Shown here in pieces: positions 63,435-64,000 of a stretch of 64,000 nt of DNA. The notes beneath the pieces are model-generated. The model was not told where the DNA came from and searched no databases. It was given only the letters and a program-made list of their open reading frames with translations. Made by a program: the position numbers and the translations under genes. The number at the start of each line of letters is the position of its first letter. The stretch's first letter is position 1. The DNA is from an uncultured Lachnospiraceae bacterium (GTDB lineage: Bacteria > Bacillota > Clostridia > Lachnospirales > Lachnospiraceae): the NCBI GenBank assembly GCA_910588405.1, contig CAJUPT010000001.1, forward strand, positions 62,001-126,000, read 5' to 3'.

Positions 63435-64000
63435 TTAAACATTATATTTATCAATCATACTAATTGGTTCAAACCACAATAGCTTTGATTCTTCAATACC
63501 AAATCCATCTTTCAAATCTGCCTTCACTTTTTCTACCAAATCACCATACTTCAAAGCAATAAGAATATAATCAAAATTCAAATCCTCCAACTTTTCCAGC
63601 GACATAACATCCATCCCCTGGTTTTGATATTTCTGAAATTCTATGTCCACCCATCCTACCAGAGAATAAAGCTTTTCCGTACAAATCTGCTTATAATAAG
63701 ATTGCCCCACTCTTCCTGCTCCGTAAAGGACAAGCCTTGTATGCATCGGAATTTCATTTTTAGGAAAATCATAATACGGAATACTTATTCCGCATTTCCG
63801 GCCAAATGTGTAATTTATTCCTGAAAAAGCAAGTTTGATAATATACAATTCCAATTGCTCCAGCAATTGCACAGAATTTGTGCTGTTTTTAAAAAAATCC
63901 ATTAAAAATATATAAACCAAGTTTATACTTTGAAAGAAGAAAATACTTTTGCTGTGCACTATAGAATCAGCTCTCATCACATAATGATAATACATTTCGT
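63435..64000 (-). CDS. C-terminal part of a glycosyltransferase with Rossmann tail (partial)
   Basis: The gene continues past the right edge. The visible 5' codons (YYHYVMRADSIVHS) resemble the YYxYRMRxDSIxxS segment near the end of many GT2 catalytic domains. A helical part follows, and then the Rossmann-like domain RLVLYGAGRVGQSYY with LVGWVDIE and LNFDYILIAL. The start codon lies outside the window, so the ATG at 63995 is internal. It shows that the glycan locus goes on to the right. Confidence 0.7.
   Translation of the reverse strand, partial: EMYYHYVMRADSIVHSKSIFFFQSINLVYIFLMDFFKNSTNSVQLLEQLELYIIKLAFSGINYTFGRKCGISIPYYDFPKNEIPMHTRLVLYGAGRVGQSYYKQICTEKLYSLVGWVDIEFQKYQNQGMDVMSLEKLEDLNFDYILIALKYGDLVEKVKADLKDGFGIEESKLLWFEPISMIDKYNV

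Overview
The window looks like the chromosome of an anaerobic gut-type Clostridium relative, most likely a Lachnospiraceae member. The evidence is two oxygen-sensitive class III ribonucleotide reductases, the clostridial sulfite reductase asrABC, a hybrid cluster protein locus, a YtvI-like sporulation membrane protein, and strong Shine-Dalgarno sites with sigma-A type promoters. No tRNA, rRNA, CRISPR array, intact IS element or prophage was seen.

Region 1 (1-20.3 kb, all minus strand) is housekeeping. In order it holds ytvI-like (partial), hisC, a class I/II aminotransferase, glmM, rfbD, an nrdD with a fused redoxin tail, nfo, and a 1174-residue sorted surface protein with a transglutaminase core. 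These are followed by hflX, a TPR lipoprotein, dut, nrdG, a canonical nrdD, an Rrf2 regulator, rpmF and a yceD-like gene. Several consensus promoters with 17-base spacers are visible. NrdR-type boxes lie upstream of both nrdD genes.

Region 2 (20.4-31.7 kb) is anaerobic sulfur and nitrosative-stress metabolism. A Crp/Fnr regulator sits next to asrABC with a CRP-like palindrome between them. A CcdA-TlpA fusion follows. A second Crp/Fnr regulator (HcpR-like) is divergent from a ferredoxin gene and hcp, with a palindrome centred exactly where a class II activator site would lie. Between the two is a decayed defence remnant: the broken 3' end of a BREX pglX, directly abutting an intact, translationally coupled DUF3791-DUF3990-DUF3791 trio.

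Region 3 (32-64 kb, all minus strand, clearly more AT-rich from about 37 kb) is a large surface-glycan locus that runs off the right edge. Of its 21 glycan genes, 17 carry a version of the same small Rossmann-like domain (signature YGAG or a variant). It is fused N- or C-terminally to glycosyltransferases of several families, methyltransferases, a HAD enzyme, a DUF1919 protein, a WbsX-like protein, LicD, a cytidylyltransferase and a radical SAM enzyme; two genes encode it almost alone. Inside the operon sit a glycyl radical enzyme and its activase, which is unexpected in a glycan locus. A G11 tract in the DUF1919 gene suggests phase variation. The locus also carries a frameshifted FkbM methyltransferase, an Rpn-type nuclease gene bracketed by inverted repeats, and two tandem decayed AAA-ATPase/PD-(D/E)XK genes. 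The working model is a recently acquired, variable glycan-decoration locus with LicD/CTP-dependent phospho-substituents and a radical-enzyme step of unknown substrate.
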